Source: Beta vulgaris subsp. vulgaris (Eukaryota; Streptophyta; Magnoliopsida; Caryophyllales; Amaranthaceae). From it: a stretch of DNA of 64,000 nucleotides. Position 1 is the stretch's first letter. Each line of letters begins with the position of its first letter. The translations under genes and the position numbers were made by a program. Below, one piece after another: positions 45,101-55,345 of the stretch. Where the stretch lies: NCBI RefSeq assembly GCF_026745355.1, contig NC_079207.1, positions 37,533,421 to 37,597,420 of the forward strand. The letters are read 5' to 3'. Under the pieces are notes generated by a model that worked only from the letters and a program-made list of their open reading frames with translations, had not been told where the DNA came from and did no database searches.

Positions 45101-45511
45101 TGATGCAATTTGTGAAGAAGGAAAGTTAAGCCAAAGTATATCGGGCCATATGAGGTGTTAAAGAAGATCGGAAAAGTGGCATATAATTTGGATTTGCCAA
45201 ATGATTTAAGTCGAGTCCGTGATGTTTTCCATATATCTCAGTTTAGGAAGTATATTCCGGATGTGTCTCATGTGCTGCAACCTGAGACCATTGAATTAGA
45301 TGATAGTTTGACTTACGAGGAAAGACCTATAAGAATCCTTGATAGTAAAGCTAGAAGTACTCGGACTAAGGATGTAAGATTAGTCAAAGTATTATGGTCA
45401 AACCATCAGACTGAGGAAGCAACATGGGAAGCAGAAGCGGATATGCGCAAGAATATCCGGCGTTGTTTTCCGAGGTTAGTTGTCGAGTTACGGGGTCGTA
45501 ACTCCTTTTAA
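42150..45511 (+). pseudogene. Chromovirus pol: protease, RT, RNase H, integrase, chromodomain
   Basis: The protease active-site stretch VLFDS-ASHSF has a TGA (42203-42205) where glycine is expected. RT blocks include [20 protein letters not shown] (42828-42887) and YVVVFIDDILIYSK (about 43160-43205, the catalytic DD pair). RNase H has VYSDASKFG and the [15 protein letters not shown] block. Integrase has the HHCC zinc region (VHPGGDKLYKDMK; KCLTCQKVK), the MDFVSALPRT block and SDRDSRFLSNFW. In the HPATDG region an internal deletion removes the in-frame catalytic glutamate. A chromodomain follows (KVLWSNHQTEEATWEAEADM). Six or more frame breaks were seen. Confidence 0.88.
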
Positions 45512-45687
45512 GTGGGGTAGAATGCGATAGAGTTTCGCGCTTTTACTATAGTTATTACATTTTAGCATATTTTTGAGTCATTATATGCATTAGCATTTGA
45601 GTTAGAAACTACAATTTTAAATTTTAATCCATTTTTGGAAAGTGATTATGACTTTTTGTCTTGAGTTTCGAGGTCGAAACTTCTTTT

Positions 45688-45697
45688 AAGGGGGGTA
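45688..45697 (+). other. Polypurine tract
   Basis: AAGGGGGGTA, followed by GAC, lies just before the LTR start at 45701. This is the usual primer for plus-strand DNA synthesis in Ty3 elements. Confidence 0.75.
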
Positions 45698-45700
45698 GAC

Positions 45701-45871
45701 TGTAATACCCCATATTTTCAAGTATTTATTTATTAATTCTAAAATAAATATTTTAAGCAAAGGGTATTTTAGCAATTTCACTCATTTTAAATTATTTTGG
45801 CGGAAGATGGCGCCAAAATTGGATTTGTTAAACTTTTGGTTTTAAATCCTAGTCAAAATTATTCAAAAAAC

Positions 45872-45940
<69 letters not shown>

Positions 45941-47529
45941 ATATAATATATTATATATATATTTTTAGGCCATTATTTTTGACGGGATTGTGAAGTAAAT
46001 GGGGGAGTTTTGTTTTCCAAATTTATGATGAAGGTTACAAATCTTGGTTTAATCTCCTAATTTATGGTGAAGGTTACAAACTCTTTAATTTCAAAATTAA
46101 GTACTCTACCTATTCTACTCTATAAATACCCCACACCTTTAGCCATCTTTTCCACACAAAAACTTTGGAGAATCCATACTTCAAGGTTCTTCTTTCTCTT
46201 CTTATCTATTCTAGTTTTATATTTCTTATTCAAGTTCTAATTCTCTTTGGGTTAAGAAAAGAAAAAGATTTTCCATGTTTCTTACTCAAAAATATTATGC
46301 TCATGATAGGTTATTCATGTTTACATTCATGATTAAGTTCATGTGATAAGTTACTTATTAGATTTTTATTATTGGTTTGTTAGGAGATCGTTCAAGATTA
46401 AGACTAAGTGGAGATACTAGTATACTTTTTGTGCAAGATCAAGGTACGTTATGTAGCTAGATCTTTTAAAATGTGGTTTATATGATAAAGTTGTTTATTG
46501 ATTTTATTGGTTGGATTGGTTTAGAAATTTGGTTTAAAATGGTTACAATTTTTATTATTCACTCTTGAAAGTGAAAAGAAGGAATGATATTATCAATCAT
46601 TTTATATAGAAGTTTTGTTATCCTTTTTGGAAAATTAAATTATTTTTACAAGGAAAGGTTGATTGGTTTTTATGAACTTTGAATGTTCAAAAAGTTGTTT
46701 ATGAGGAAAGGAGGTTTATTCATGACTTACAAGTCATATTATTATTATTTCCGCTTGATTAATATCAAGAGATTCAAAGTCCACTTGTTGGCAATTATAG
46801 TTACCCCTTGATATAGCTCCGTGATGGGATGACTAGCTTGGGGGGTGTGCACACTTAGCAAAATAGAAGGGGAGATAAGAAGAGGAATTGTTTTCAGGAT
46901 TATTTTTAATCCAAGTTGTTTGGAAAGAGTTTATTCTTAAAAAGGTTATTCTTGAATTACTATTCAAGTGTTTGGAAAGAGTTTGTTCTTATTGTTCTTG
47001 AATTATTATTCAAGTGTTTGGAAGAGTTTGTTCTTAAAATGTTATTCTTGAATTATTATTAAGTGTTTGAAAATAGTTTATTCTTAAAGAGTTATTCTTG
47101 AATTTTGGTTATGGAGTTTTCGAAATGAAAAATTTTACTAGAACTAACAAATGTGTTACTTATCTAGTACATTTCGTACTCAATTTTATACTGACGCGTA
47201 TTTTCTTTTTCCTATTTGGCTTTGCCCTGTTTACCTTTTTGGTAAGCAGATTTGCAGGTGAATTTTGGATGTGCATGGGAGCATACTAGGAAGGGGATCT
47301 TCACCTAGATTAGATGTTTCATTTATTTTGAGTTTTGAGACAATATTTACTTTTATTAATAAAGAAGTATTATTATTTTTGGTTAAAGTCTTCCGCTGCA
47401 AGTTATTTTGGTTAGTTAGTAGTTGGTTGCCGAAAGCGTGTTAGTCACGTGGCGGTAATACTCCTAAATTACTCAAATATTTATTTATTAAATTATTTAT
47501 TTAAAAGTGAGTAATTTGGGGGTGTTACA
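45701..47529 (+). repeat. 3' LTR of the chromovirus (1,829 bp)
   Basis: It begins TGTAATACCCCATATTTTC after the purine tract and ends GGGGGTGTTACA. A TATA-like CTATAAATACCCC at 46120-46132 is followed by a pyrimidine-rich leader, consistent with the U3-R boundary. A long TA repeat lies inside U3. The next five bases, CCCGA, could not be matched to a duplicate upstream. Confidence 0.82.
45873..45962. repeat. TA microsatellite in U3
   Basis: About 90 bases of almost pure TA dinucleotides, with a few AATA interruptions. It is prone to length variation and assembly error. Confidence 0.9.
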
Positions 47530-47615
47530 CCCGAAGCCAACTGAAAAGAAATATACATTAATATTTTTGAGAAAAATGAAACTAAATAATGTCAACAAAT
47601 GTGAGACACTGCATA

Positions 47616-48041
47616 TTACATGACAGCTAAAGGATCAACCCCCGGAACATGTTGGGAGCCTAAAATAGGAACGCCATCGTCAAACTGTGGAGGTGGGTCC
47701 CGCACCCTCAAAATCCAAGGTCTGCGGATGTGTATGTGCTCCCATGCCCAAAGCTGTAACAACAATACGGGGCCACCTAACTCCCTCGCACCCCTCTGTG
47801 ATGCCCGACATAGCTGTCGATACAAGTATGCAAGGGTCGCTCTACCCCAGCTATATGTCCTTCCTACGTCGAGATCTGCCAAAAGTGGAAGATAAAGAAC
47901 CTGGACTGCATCTCCGCTCTTGTCAGCAAAAAGAATGGACCCCATCAAGACAAGAATATAAGCCCGTGCGAATCGTTGTACTGTCACCTCATCAGCATCG
48001 TTCGGCAACAAGAAAAAATGATGCCGAAGCCATAGTAGCAT
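47616..48041 (-). pseudogene. Plant mobile domain (PMD) fragment
   Basis: The minus-strand frame of 141 codons contains RAYILVLMGSILFADKSGD, LYLPLLADLD, YSWGRATLAYLYRQLCRAS and LLLQLWAWEHI. This is the core of the plant mobile domain found in MAIN/MAIL proteins and in many transposons. The N-terminal half of the domain is missing because LTR-derived sequence begins at about 48055. It ends in a stop at 47616-47618. It is probably a transposon-borne or captured fragment, not a working host gene. Confidence 0.75.
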
Positions 48042-48054
48042 CTTATATGCTATG

Positions 48055-48845
48055 AGATTGATTTAGATTATGATTTTAAACATGTTTACATACGTTTAAA
48101 GAAGGTTTTATGATTTTTAAAGTTGCTGGAATTTCAGAAAGAATTTTATTAATGGAGTTTTAAGAGTTTTAATTATTGATATGGTAGTACTATGCTAGGA
48201 ATTAAAAGTAATGGAAGTTTTGATAGTAAAACCAACTTTTGAAGATGTTAAAGGGGATTTTAAATATTTTAGAGTTGCTGTATTTTTATTTAGGAGAATT
48301 GATTTTAGTTTATATTGATTTCTAGGCGGAGAATATTCTGTAGGAGACTTTTAAGAAGTTAAAAGTAGCCTGCCGACTAGTTTACACATGGTACATACAT
48401 ACTTGTGTGCTATGTGATTAGTATCATGATTTAAAGAGAAAGAATTTTAGTATCATGTATAAGAACTTATTAAGTTCATATGTGAAATCTGGTATTATTG
48501 ATGGTTACATGTTTTATGCCTGTGTGCAAGCATGTGATTTGGACATCTATTATGAGTAAAGATTTTCATGTTGTATGGAATAATTGATGCAAGCATGTGG
48601 AAGAAAATTTTATTTATTAATTCATATGAGGAATTAATATCTGTTATAGGGATTGAATCATGTTATTCATATGTTCCCTTATATATTATTTTCACTACTT
48701 TATGAGGACTGTGGCCTTATTTGGTAAGTTGATAAATTATGCCTTTGTAAAGGTAAGTTGGATTGTTGGCTAGGTTCAACAAATAGGATGGATTGAGATT
48801 AAAGGAAAGGAAAAGGAAAAGGATGTTTTAAAACATCAGTTTCTC
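48055..48845 (+). mobile_element. LTR fragment homologous to the middle of the solo LTR at 139-2651
   Basis: It is colinear with the reverse strand of about 1800-1035. Shared words include TTTCTAGGCGGAGA, GGAGACTTTTA, GTGCTATGTGATT, TAGTATCATGTATA, GATTGAATCATGTT, CTTATTTGGTAAGT and ATTGTTGGCTAGGTTCAACAA. The sense is plus here. It starts abruptly against the PMD fragment and stops near 48845. Confidence 0.75.
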
Positions 48846-49915
48846 AAAATGACAAACAACACAAGGAGGAATGAAAGGGAGGGGGTACTAAGCAGGCGAG
48901 ACGACAGAGGAGATCTGTGGTGCTGGGTTTTGGCCGGCGGTTTTCGATGGTTTTGGGCGAAGCAGGGTGGCGGAATTCAGGTGGCGGTTTGTGTGGTGGC
49001 TGAGAGCGAGTGGAGGTGCGCGGGCTGTAGCAACATCAGAGGTGCGAAGGTGAAGGCTGGCAGTTGGCGTTCGTCGAGTTTGGTGGTTCAATTGGTTCGT
49101 GGTGGTTGGTGGTTCGACTGGTGGTTTTTCGAGTGGTGGTGCGGTGGTCCGGTGGTGTGGTGGTTCGAAGGAGCAGAGGATGTTGTTAATGGTGGATTAA
49201 AATTTCAATTTTTATCTTTCAAAACAAAATTCAGAATTTAAGGGAGAAAGAATTGAATTGAAGCAAACCTTTTTGAGATTGTTTGCTTGAGCAATTGAAT
49301 GTATTTGGGTTGCTATTTATAGAGAAATTTTTCTGAATTTGTGGAGCTTAGTCAAACTCCATTAATGGAGGAAGTATGGTGTGAGATTTTGTTTTCTGAT
49401 TTTGGGGGATTTTGGACAGAAGAGTTGAGGTTGGGGTTGAATTTGTGCTTGATTTTGAAAGTTCTCTGACAAGAACTGTTGAGTTTGTGGAAATATCTGA
49501 CCTTTGGCTCTGTTGATTTTGTATGTGAGGAGGGATGAAGATGGTGATGATGATCACGCTTCTTTCTTTCTCTTTTTTTCTTTTGGCTCTTTTTTTTTTT
49601 TTGGCTAAAATTGGCAAATGGCTATGGACTTGTATTTGGACTTTGGATTAATAAAAAAAATGGGTGGACAACTTGTACAAGGATACTTTGTATAAGATAC
49701 CCATAACAAATGTAAAGAGTTTAATTTACCATAATTAAATTACTTAGAAATAATCATTTAAATAAAACTTGTTAAATAAATCAAAACAAAATGAAATCAT
49801 TATTTTAATAAACATAGTTATCAAATAAAATCGCATTATCAGAAAATAATTTTAAGTAGAAATAATATTAAACCTTAAATAATAAAATAATCTTTGAAAA
49901 TTCGGGGTATTACAA
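48846..49915 (-). mobile_element. LTR fragment in opposite orientation (U3/R side)
   Basis: The right end reads CGGGGTATTACA; reversed, this is the TGTAATACCCCG start of a chromovirus LTR. Read on the minus strand, an AT-rich U3, a TATA-like CTCTATAAATAGC (about 49325-49312) and a leader follow in order. Its sense is therefore opposite to the neighbouring fragment. The G-rich 130-codon plus-strand frame 48849-49241 lies inside it and has no domain features. Confidence 0.55.
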
Positions 49916-50427
49916 TAGGAGTCGGCGCTCCAAGTTGGCAGGCTTCGATTTTTCGCGGAACGATGCTTGTTTTCTAGAGCGGTTATTATGCTTTTAACGT
50001 AAGTTTTAGGCATGGTTATGATCTTCTATATATATGAGACCTCTCATATGATTGAATTAATGTTAAAAAACTCTCTCAAACACTCAAGCACAAAAGTTAA
50101 TTCATCATTGCAAATCCAAAACACATTTGTTCTTAATTAACATTGTTCTTAGTGAGCAAGAACATTGTTTTTCTTATTTGTATCTCGAGAGTGAATTCCG
50201 TGCCACCCGTGCTAAAAGTAAGGGTCGGAATATTGCTTTTGGGAAAGGGTATCGTGCCTAGAAGATTATTCTTCGTTATTTCTTGTAGTCAAATTCGTGA
50301 TCCTTGCATAATCTTTGTAACTTATCTAACAAGTAGTTTAATTGCTAAAATGAACTCAAACATGTTGAGACATCGTCATACTAAAATTGAACAAGTTGTG
50401 TCTATGACATGGTCGGGAGGGGTAATT
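49916..50427. other. Unassigned repeat-like sequence
   Basis: I see no paired ends. A 98-codon frame (50143-50439) resembles nothing I know. The stretch before 50428 (CACCCGTGCTAAAAGTAAGG and similar) may be the end of another retroelement. Confidence 0.3.
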
Positions 50428-51084
50428 TGTAGACACTAAAATTTATTAGTATTTTTCATTAAAATAAATTGATTATTATTCAGCTAAAATAAATATAATT
50501 AGGCCAGTTTAATTGATTTAGCCCACCTAAATAAATATAATCAGGCCAGTTTAATTGATTTAGCCCACCTAAATAAAATATTCAAATTAAATCAAACAAA
50601 TATAATTTGGATTGTTGACTATTTGGGCCAGTTAATATTATAGTCCAAATAGGATGGTCGAATGTCAAAGGTAAGAAAAGACTTCCAAGTCATAAACGAG
50701 ACCAAGCCCATAACCTACCAAGTCTATGAAGAGATCTTCATTCCCTATAAATAGACTTTTTTTCTACTTTAGTTGAGAGGAGCAGAAAATCATTATTCTC
50801 AATAGCTAATAAAATTCTCTTGGAATTCTTTTCGCAAATAGTCAACAAGCACATCAAATTCCTGCCTACTGTTGAGATACACTCAAACACATTCGACTGA
50901 GATTCAAGCGTTTGTTAGCCCTCATTCGAATACACTCAAACATAACTTAAACTCAGGTTGACGTTGACAAAATATCATCCCACACTCAAACTCAGGTTGA
51001 CGTTGACAAAACGTCACTCTACCACTCAGCTACAAGTCAACATGAACACACCATATATTTTTTGACTCGAAATTTGTGTATACA
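50428..51084 (+). mobile_element. LTR (probably solo) of the family at 38.66 kb
   Basis: It starts TGTAGACACTAAAATTTATT and ends TTTGTGTATACA, with TG..CA termini. Its right half matches 38660-38929. A TATA-like CTATAAATAGAC at 50746-50757 is followed by a pyrimidine-rich stretch. A 39-40-bp near-repeat (GTTTAATTGATTTAGCCCACCTAAATA) occurs twice at about 50507 and 50547. Flanks TAATT and ATATG do not match, so no target duplication supports the exact ends. Confidence 0.65.
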
Positions 51085-51898
51085 ATATGTTGTAAGTTAT
51101 CTTTTGTATAGTTAGCTTTTTTATGATATCATCATTGTTTTACATAGTCACTTTTCGTATGATATAGTCTATTTTCTCTAATACGGTTAGTTTTTGTATA
51201 ATAAAGTCCGTTTAAATTTACAATAATTAATCCTATTCACCCAAAATTTGTTGCATCACAAATTAGCAAAATGATGACAAAAATTTAATACTTCCTCGAT
51301 GTTTTTTACTTGTAATTTTCCTATTTTAAGAAATAAGAAGTTGCATTACTTGCAATATTGACATTTTTTTATGATAAATTATCTCTTTGTTTCTTCTAGT
51401 ACACATGCTTTTTTTATTATCTCCCAACTCTTAAATTAGGGTGCCATACCCTTATGTAAATACTAATAAAAAATAGAGGAATATTAGTCATTCTTTCATG
51501 GAATTTTGGTGGTGGGCTTGCATGACTTGACCCACGGCCTATCATAGCATGACACAATCCTAATCCCAACCCCATGGACCGTTCCGCACCTGGCTGAAAC
51601 TTTCAACGGCCAAAAGACAGGACACGAGGTCAGTGGGCTGCATCATTTTGCTCTGCCGACACGAACGCACGGCCCAATCCTAATCCATGTCTGATTAGTA
51701 ATTACATTACCTCTCTGACTTATGATTCCTTTAAACCTTAAAATAATCTAATTATGTAACGGGATATAAGCTTTCAAACTCAATTATTATTACCTTCCCG
51801 ACTTTCACTCTTTTCTCTTCTCTTCTCTTCTCTTTGCTATCTTATTGATCTTCCGTTGAAGATGCTCTAGTTTTGTGTCGCATTTTCTGAGATCTCTA
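51085..51898 (+). promoter_or_regulatory. Intergenic region and presumed PILS2 promoter and leader exon
   Basis: A possible TATA element, GATATAAGC, lies at about 51763. A CTCTT/TCTCT pyrimidine repeat (51808-51834), a frequent plant leader feature, follows. An ATG at 51861 is closed after two codons (ATG CTC TAG), a minimal uORF. The leader exon would end at 51898, before GTATGTGAAC. The start site itself cannot be seen. Confidence 0.5.
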
Positions 51899-52214
51899 GT
51901 ATGTGAACTTTTCTTTTTTTCTTTCTTACGATTCTATTTTTGTTTTAATCTCCTTATAATGTTTAAAATATAGTTAGTTGGTCGTCTAATATATATACTC
52001 TAGTTATTGCTTTTGATTATTTTATCCAATAATTTTCCGGGTTTTTCATGTGCATGAATTATCATGAATCCAGTAATTATTCCTTGTTAGTTGTACTTTA
52101 GTTTTGTTTTCTTATGGTCTCTTCCTAGGTTTTTGAAAAGACTTTAATTTGCTGAAAGATATAATTGAGAGTTGTTGTAATTTATGCTTGGATTTGTTTT
52201 AATTGATGGTGCAG
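51899..52214 (+). other. Probable intron in the PILS2 5' leader
   Basis: A consensus donor GTATGT at 51899 and an acceptor GATGGTGCAG ending at 52214 enclose a 316-base T-rich stretch. A leader intron immediately upstream of a single coding exon is plausible, but it is not proven here. Confidence 0.55.
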
Positions 52215-52244
52215 ATGCAATTCAGATTACCTAAGAAGCAATAA
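52215..52244 (+). promoter_or_regulatory. uORF overlapping the PILS2 start codon (TAATG)
   Basis: ATG at 52215 opens a nine-codon frame (MQFRLPKKQ) whose stop TAA (52242-52244) shares its last A with the main ATG at 52244. It lies directly after the predicted leader-intron acceptor, so every spliced mRNA would contain it. Translation of the main frame would then need leaky scanning or termination-reinitiation. Confidence 0.6.
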
Positions 52245-53590
52245 TGGCTGATTTTGGTAGATTGTTGTATGAAAATAGCATGAATTCTCAACGTGAAGAT
52301 GTGTTGAGTGCAATAACTCCTTTATTGAAGTTATTAAGTTTGACCATGATAGGATTAGTGCTTTCGCGTTTCGGAATGATACCGAGAGCGACTTTCAAGC
52401 TACTCAGCAAGCTTGTGTTTGCTCTGTTCTTGCCGTGCTTGATTTTTACTGATCTGGGTCAATCTATAACCCTTCAGAATTTAATCCAATGGTGGTTTAT
52501 ACCAGTGAATGTGGTGCTTAGTACACTAATTGGGTGTTTCTTAGGATATTTGGTAGTACTTATATGCCACCCACCTCCTGAATTCAACCGATTTACAATT
52601 ATAATGACTGGGTTTGGGAATACGGGAAATCTTCCTCTAGCTATTGTGAGTTCAGTATGTCATAGTCCTGATAATCCTTTTGGGTCGGATTGTAATCGAA
52701 AAGGAGTAGCTTATGTCTCGTTTGCACAATGGGTTGCTGTAATTCTGGTGTATACCCTTGTTTACCATATGATGGAGCCTCCTATGGAGTATTATGATAT
52801 TGTACAAGAAAGTGCGGACATTGAGGAAGGTGAATCTGTAGATGTCAGTGCACCACTTCTTGTAGAGGCTGAGTGGCCTGGATTTCACGACCAAGAAACT
52901 GAACATTCTAAGACCCCCTTTATAGCAAGGGTTTTCGGAAGCATCTCAAGTCTCTCGAGTTTTCCTGATCTTGATCTCAGAGATGAAGCAATCACGAGAG
53001 GCAATACACCCACCTCAGTCACATGTTTTGCTGCTCCAAGAGTAGTTAGAAAGATGAAGGTTGTTGCTGAGCAGACTCCAATTCAACACATACTTCAACC
53101 ACCAACTGTTGCTTCATTATTGGCTATAATTGTGGGATTAGTACCTCATATTAAGGACTTTATATTTGGAATTGATGCCCCACTGTCATTCGTGACTGAT
53201 AGTTTAGAAATCTTGGCGGGTGCTATGGTTCCAGCTGTGATGCTTATGCTTGGAGGTATGCTTGCTGAGGGGCCAAATGAGTCTAGCCTTGGACTTCGAA
53301 CAACAATTGGTATCATAGTAGCAAGGCTCTTGGTTCTTCCTTTGGTTGGAATCGGCGTGCTGGCATTGGCTGATAAACTGAACATAATTCTTGTTGGTGA
53401 TCAAATGTACCTGTTTGTGCTTTTCTTGCAATATACCACTCCAAGCGCCATTTTACTGGGGGCAATTGCTAGCTTGAGAGGCTATGGTGTTCGAGAGGCT
53501 TCAGCACTTCTGTTTTGGCAGCACATTCTGGCCCTTGCATCGCTTTCTTTGTATATTGTAATTTACTTTAAGCTTCTGTCATTCATTTAG
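52244..53590 (+). CDS. PILS2: PIN-LIKES auxin carrier, PILS2-type
   Basis: The 448-codon uninterrupted frame belongs to the PILS family, endoplasmic-reticulum auxin facilitators that control intracellular auxin. It follows the family plan: five N-terminal membrane helices (about 20-175), including RATFKLLSKLVFALFLPCLI, WWFIPVNVVLSTLIG, EFNRFTIIMTGFGNTGNLPL and SYVSFAQWVAVILVYTLVYH-like blocks; a hydrophilic loop (about 180-275); and five C-terminal helices, including TTPSAILLGAIASLRGYGVR. FGNTGN and the PPPEFNRF motif favour PILS2 over the PILS6 group. The first ATG fits the family start. Length is usual for the family. No lesion was seen. Confidence 0.92.
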   Translation: MADFGRLLYENSMNSQREDVLSAITPLLKLLSLTMIGLVLSRFGMIPRATFKLLSKLVFALFLPCLIFTDLGQSITLQNLIQWWFIPVNVVLSTLIGCFLGYLVVLICHPPPEFNRFTIIMTGFGNTGNLPLAIVSSVCHSPDNPFGSDCNRKGVAYVSFAQWVAVILVYTLVYHMMEPPMEYYDIVQESADIEEGESVDVSAPLLVEAEWPGFHDQETEHSKTPFIARVFGSISSLSSFPDLDLRDEAITRGNTPTSVTCFAAPRVVRKMKVVAEQTPIQHILQPPTVASLLAIIVGLVPHIKDFIFGIDAPLSFVTDSLEILAGAMVPAVMLMLGGMLAEGPNESSLGLRTTIGIIVARLLVLPLVGIGVLALADKLNIILVGDQMYLFVLFLQYTTPSAILLGAIASLRGYGVREASALLFWQHILALASLSLYIVIYFKLLSFI

Positions 53591-54000
53591 GATTATTAGT
53601 TTCAGCCTTTATATACATACCTCAAGTTTTGAACTTAACAACTGTTAATATGTAATGTACTCTTTTTAGTCCATAGCTCACAAGTGTTGATTGTGCTACA
53701 AATTCGTACTCATGTCATCTATTTTTTTTTTCTACCTCTAGTTGCTAATTGCTATTCCCTTTGCTACATAATATAATTCTTGTTTCTTTTTTGCACAGTT
53801 TTCAATTTATACATTTGACTTTTAATATCTTCAATTCCGTATTAATAAAAAGTTGATATTATACAAGTACACATTGAGGTGAACCTAATAAGATATTACA
53901 TGAGTATGTTCTTCATATATATTAATGAGAATATCTGATCAAAGATTTTAAAGTTTGACTTCAATAGAGAAACAATCACTATATTATGAGATAAGGAGTA
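53591..54000 (+). other. PILS2 3' region
   Basis: AT-rich untranslated/downstream sequence up to the MITE at 54001. AATAAAAAG at 53843-53851 could act as a polyadenylation signal. No other feature was seen. Confidence 0.4.
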
Positions 54001-54344
54001 CTCCCTCCGTCCCAAAATATAGTTCCCATTTCCATTTTGGGGGTCCCAAAATATAGTTCCCATTTTCATAGTTAGTTTCACATTTTTCCGTAATTTGTCT
54101 AGAAAAACCGTGTTCCATCATTTATTTTCTTCTTGAAATTTGTTTTTTCCTTTGTTTATTCAACCAAAATGTTACAATTAATGCTATTTCACCAATTATT
54201 CTCCACTCTCTCTCATAAAATCATCTTTTCCCATACAACATTTATTTAAATAAACAAAAAATCTTTACTATCCCTCTTAGATTCTACTTGCATAAATTAC
54301 CGTGAAAAAAGGGAAATGGGAACTATATTTTGAGACGGAGGGAG
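54001..54344. mobile_element. Stowaway-like MITE downstream of PILS2
   Basis: The ends CTCCCTCCGTCCCAAAATAT and, inverted, CTCCCTCCGTCTCAAAATAT extend to AGTTCCCATTT on both sides. TA flanks both ends (53999-54000, 54345-54346). The left terminal motif is repeated at 54044-54065. Its right quarter was carried along in the tandem duplication and recurs at 57139-57232. Confidence 0.88.
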
Positions 54345-54732
54345 TATTATTTAATTAAACAACATAATCTTGTTTTTCCCCCTTGTATGTTGCTTTTTCC
54401 AATTTCTTTGAGACTCTGAGTGGGGTGATGCAAGTCAGCTTAACGTCGGAATCTAGATGATTTACAGGATAGATGCCTCCACAAGTCATACAAGCTGCTA
54501 CCAGCTTATTCATGAAAGCTCTGCACACGATATGCTTGCTAACATAGAGGATTTGTTTTTTTCTTACTAACATAACACGATATGCAGTTCTATGCTTTAA
54601 CATATGTGTTAGCTAACATATCGTGTTGCAATTATGAACCTATCCCTTATTTCGCTCTCTAAACATAGTACTCTCTTTAATATATATTTCCCCGTTTCAC
54701 AATAAGTGAGATACTTTCTTTATATGAAACTA

Positions 54733-55345
54733 GCCTTTTGTGCACGCGATGCGTGCGAGGATATTACATTCAAATGAATCATGATGGGTTGGTTTAGGTT
54801 ATTTTTATTTTGAGCAATAAAACTTGTGCACTACTTGTCTGATTTCATTTAGAAGAATTTTTTTAAAAAAAATCTTGCTTGTTAACCGCGAACAGTTGGT
54901 CCGTATACTTATTTGCCACTTAAATCGGTGAAGAGTAATTTTTCTCCTTTTGTAAATGTTCACACTTTGAGTTTCAATTATATTTGAAATGAAATTTCAA
55001 AATTTTCATACACAATCTGATTTTGCATGAAATGGTCATTTTAAATTTTCTCCTTTTCTAAATTTTAACACTTTGAGTTTCAATTATATTTGAAATGAAA
55101 TTTTAAGTTTTTCTTACACAATCTGATTTCATGAAATGGGTATTTTTAATTTTTCTCATTTTCTAAATTTTAACACTTTGAGTTTCAATTATATTTGAAT
55201 GAAATTTTAAAATTTTCATACACAATTTGATTCTGCATGAAATGGTTTTCGCAAATTAATGTAATTTTTTTTCCTAAAAATGAATTTTTGCAAAAGTTGT
55301 TCGCAAAAAGGTTTGATATTGTTTTTGTTACGTAGTGTAAAACTA
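54733..55345 (-). mobile_element. Candidate Helitron-like fragment (copy in the duplicate at about 57617)
   Basis: On the minus strand the hairpin GCACGCATCGCGTGC is followed by about eight bases, then CTAG and a T. This is the hairpin + CTRR pattern of a Helitron 3' terminus inserted before T. Three 105-bp tandem units follow inward (54940-55255). I could not identify a 5' TC terminus with certainty, so the far coordinate is an estimate. Confidence 0.4.
54940..55255. repeat. Three 105-bp tandem repeats (also in copy 2 from about 57826)
   Basis: Units share CACTTTGAGTTTCAATTATA, starting at 54963, 55069 and 55174, plus a CATACACAATCTGATT-like block, GCATGAAATGG and a CTCCTTTTCTAAATTTT-like block. 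Spacing is 106 and 105 bases. The units are non-coding. Confidence 0.85.

Larger units (their letters stand above)
41056..47529 (+). mobile_element. Decayed Ty3/gypsy chromovirus with 3' LTR but no visible 5' LTR
   Basis: In order: gag (41056-42015), protease (42150-42250), RT (42680-43250), RNase H (43560-43930), integrase (44150-45000), chromodomain (about 45310-45470), purine tract (45688-45697), 3' LTR (45701-47529). The C-terminal chromodomain and LTR ends TGTAATACCCC..GGGTGTTACA place it in the chromoviruses, probably the Tekay/Del side. Many frameshifts and stops show it is dead. No matching LTR occurs upstream of gag, so its 5' end is deleted or replaced. Confidence 0.88.

Noticed and set aside
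47620..48055. Plus-strand ORFs of 91 and 122 codons
   Set aside because: They are antisense shadows of the plant-mobile-domain fragment, which has clear family motifs on the minus strand.
48849..49241. 130-codon G/W-rich plus-strand ORF
   Set aside because: It lies inside an LTR fragment of opposite sense. Its composition is driven by GGTGG-type repeats and no family feature is visible.
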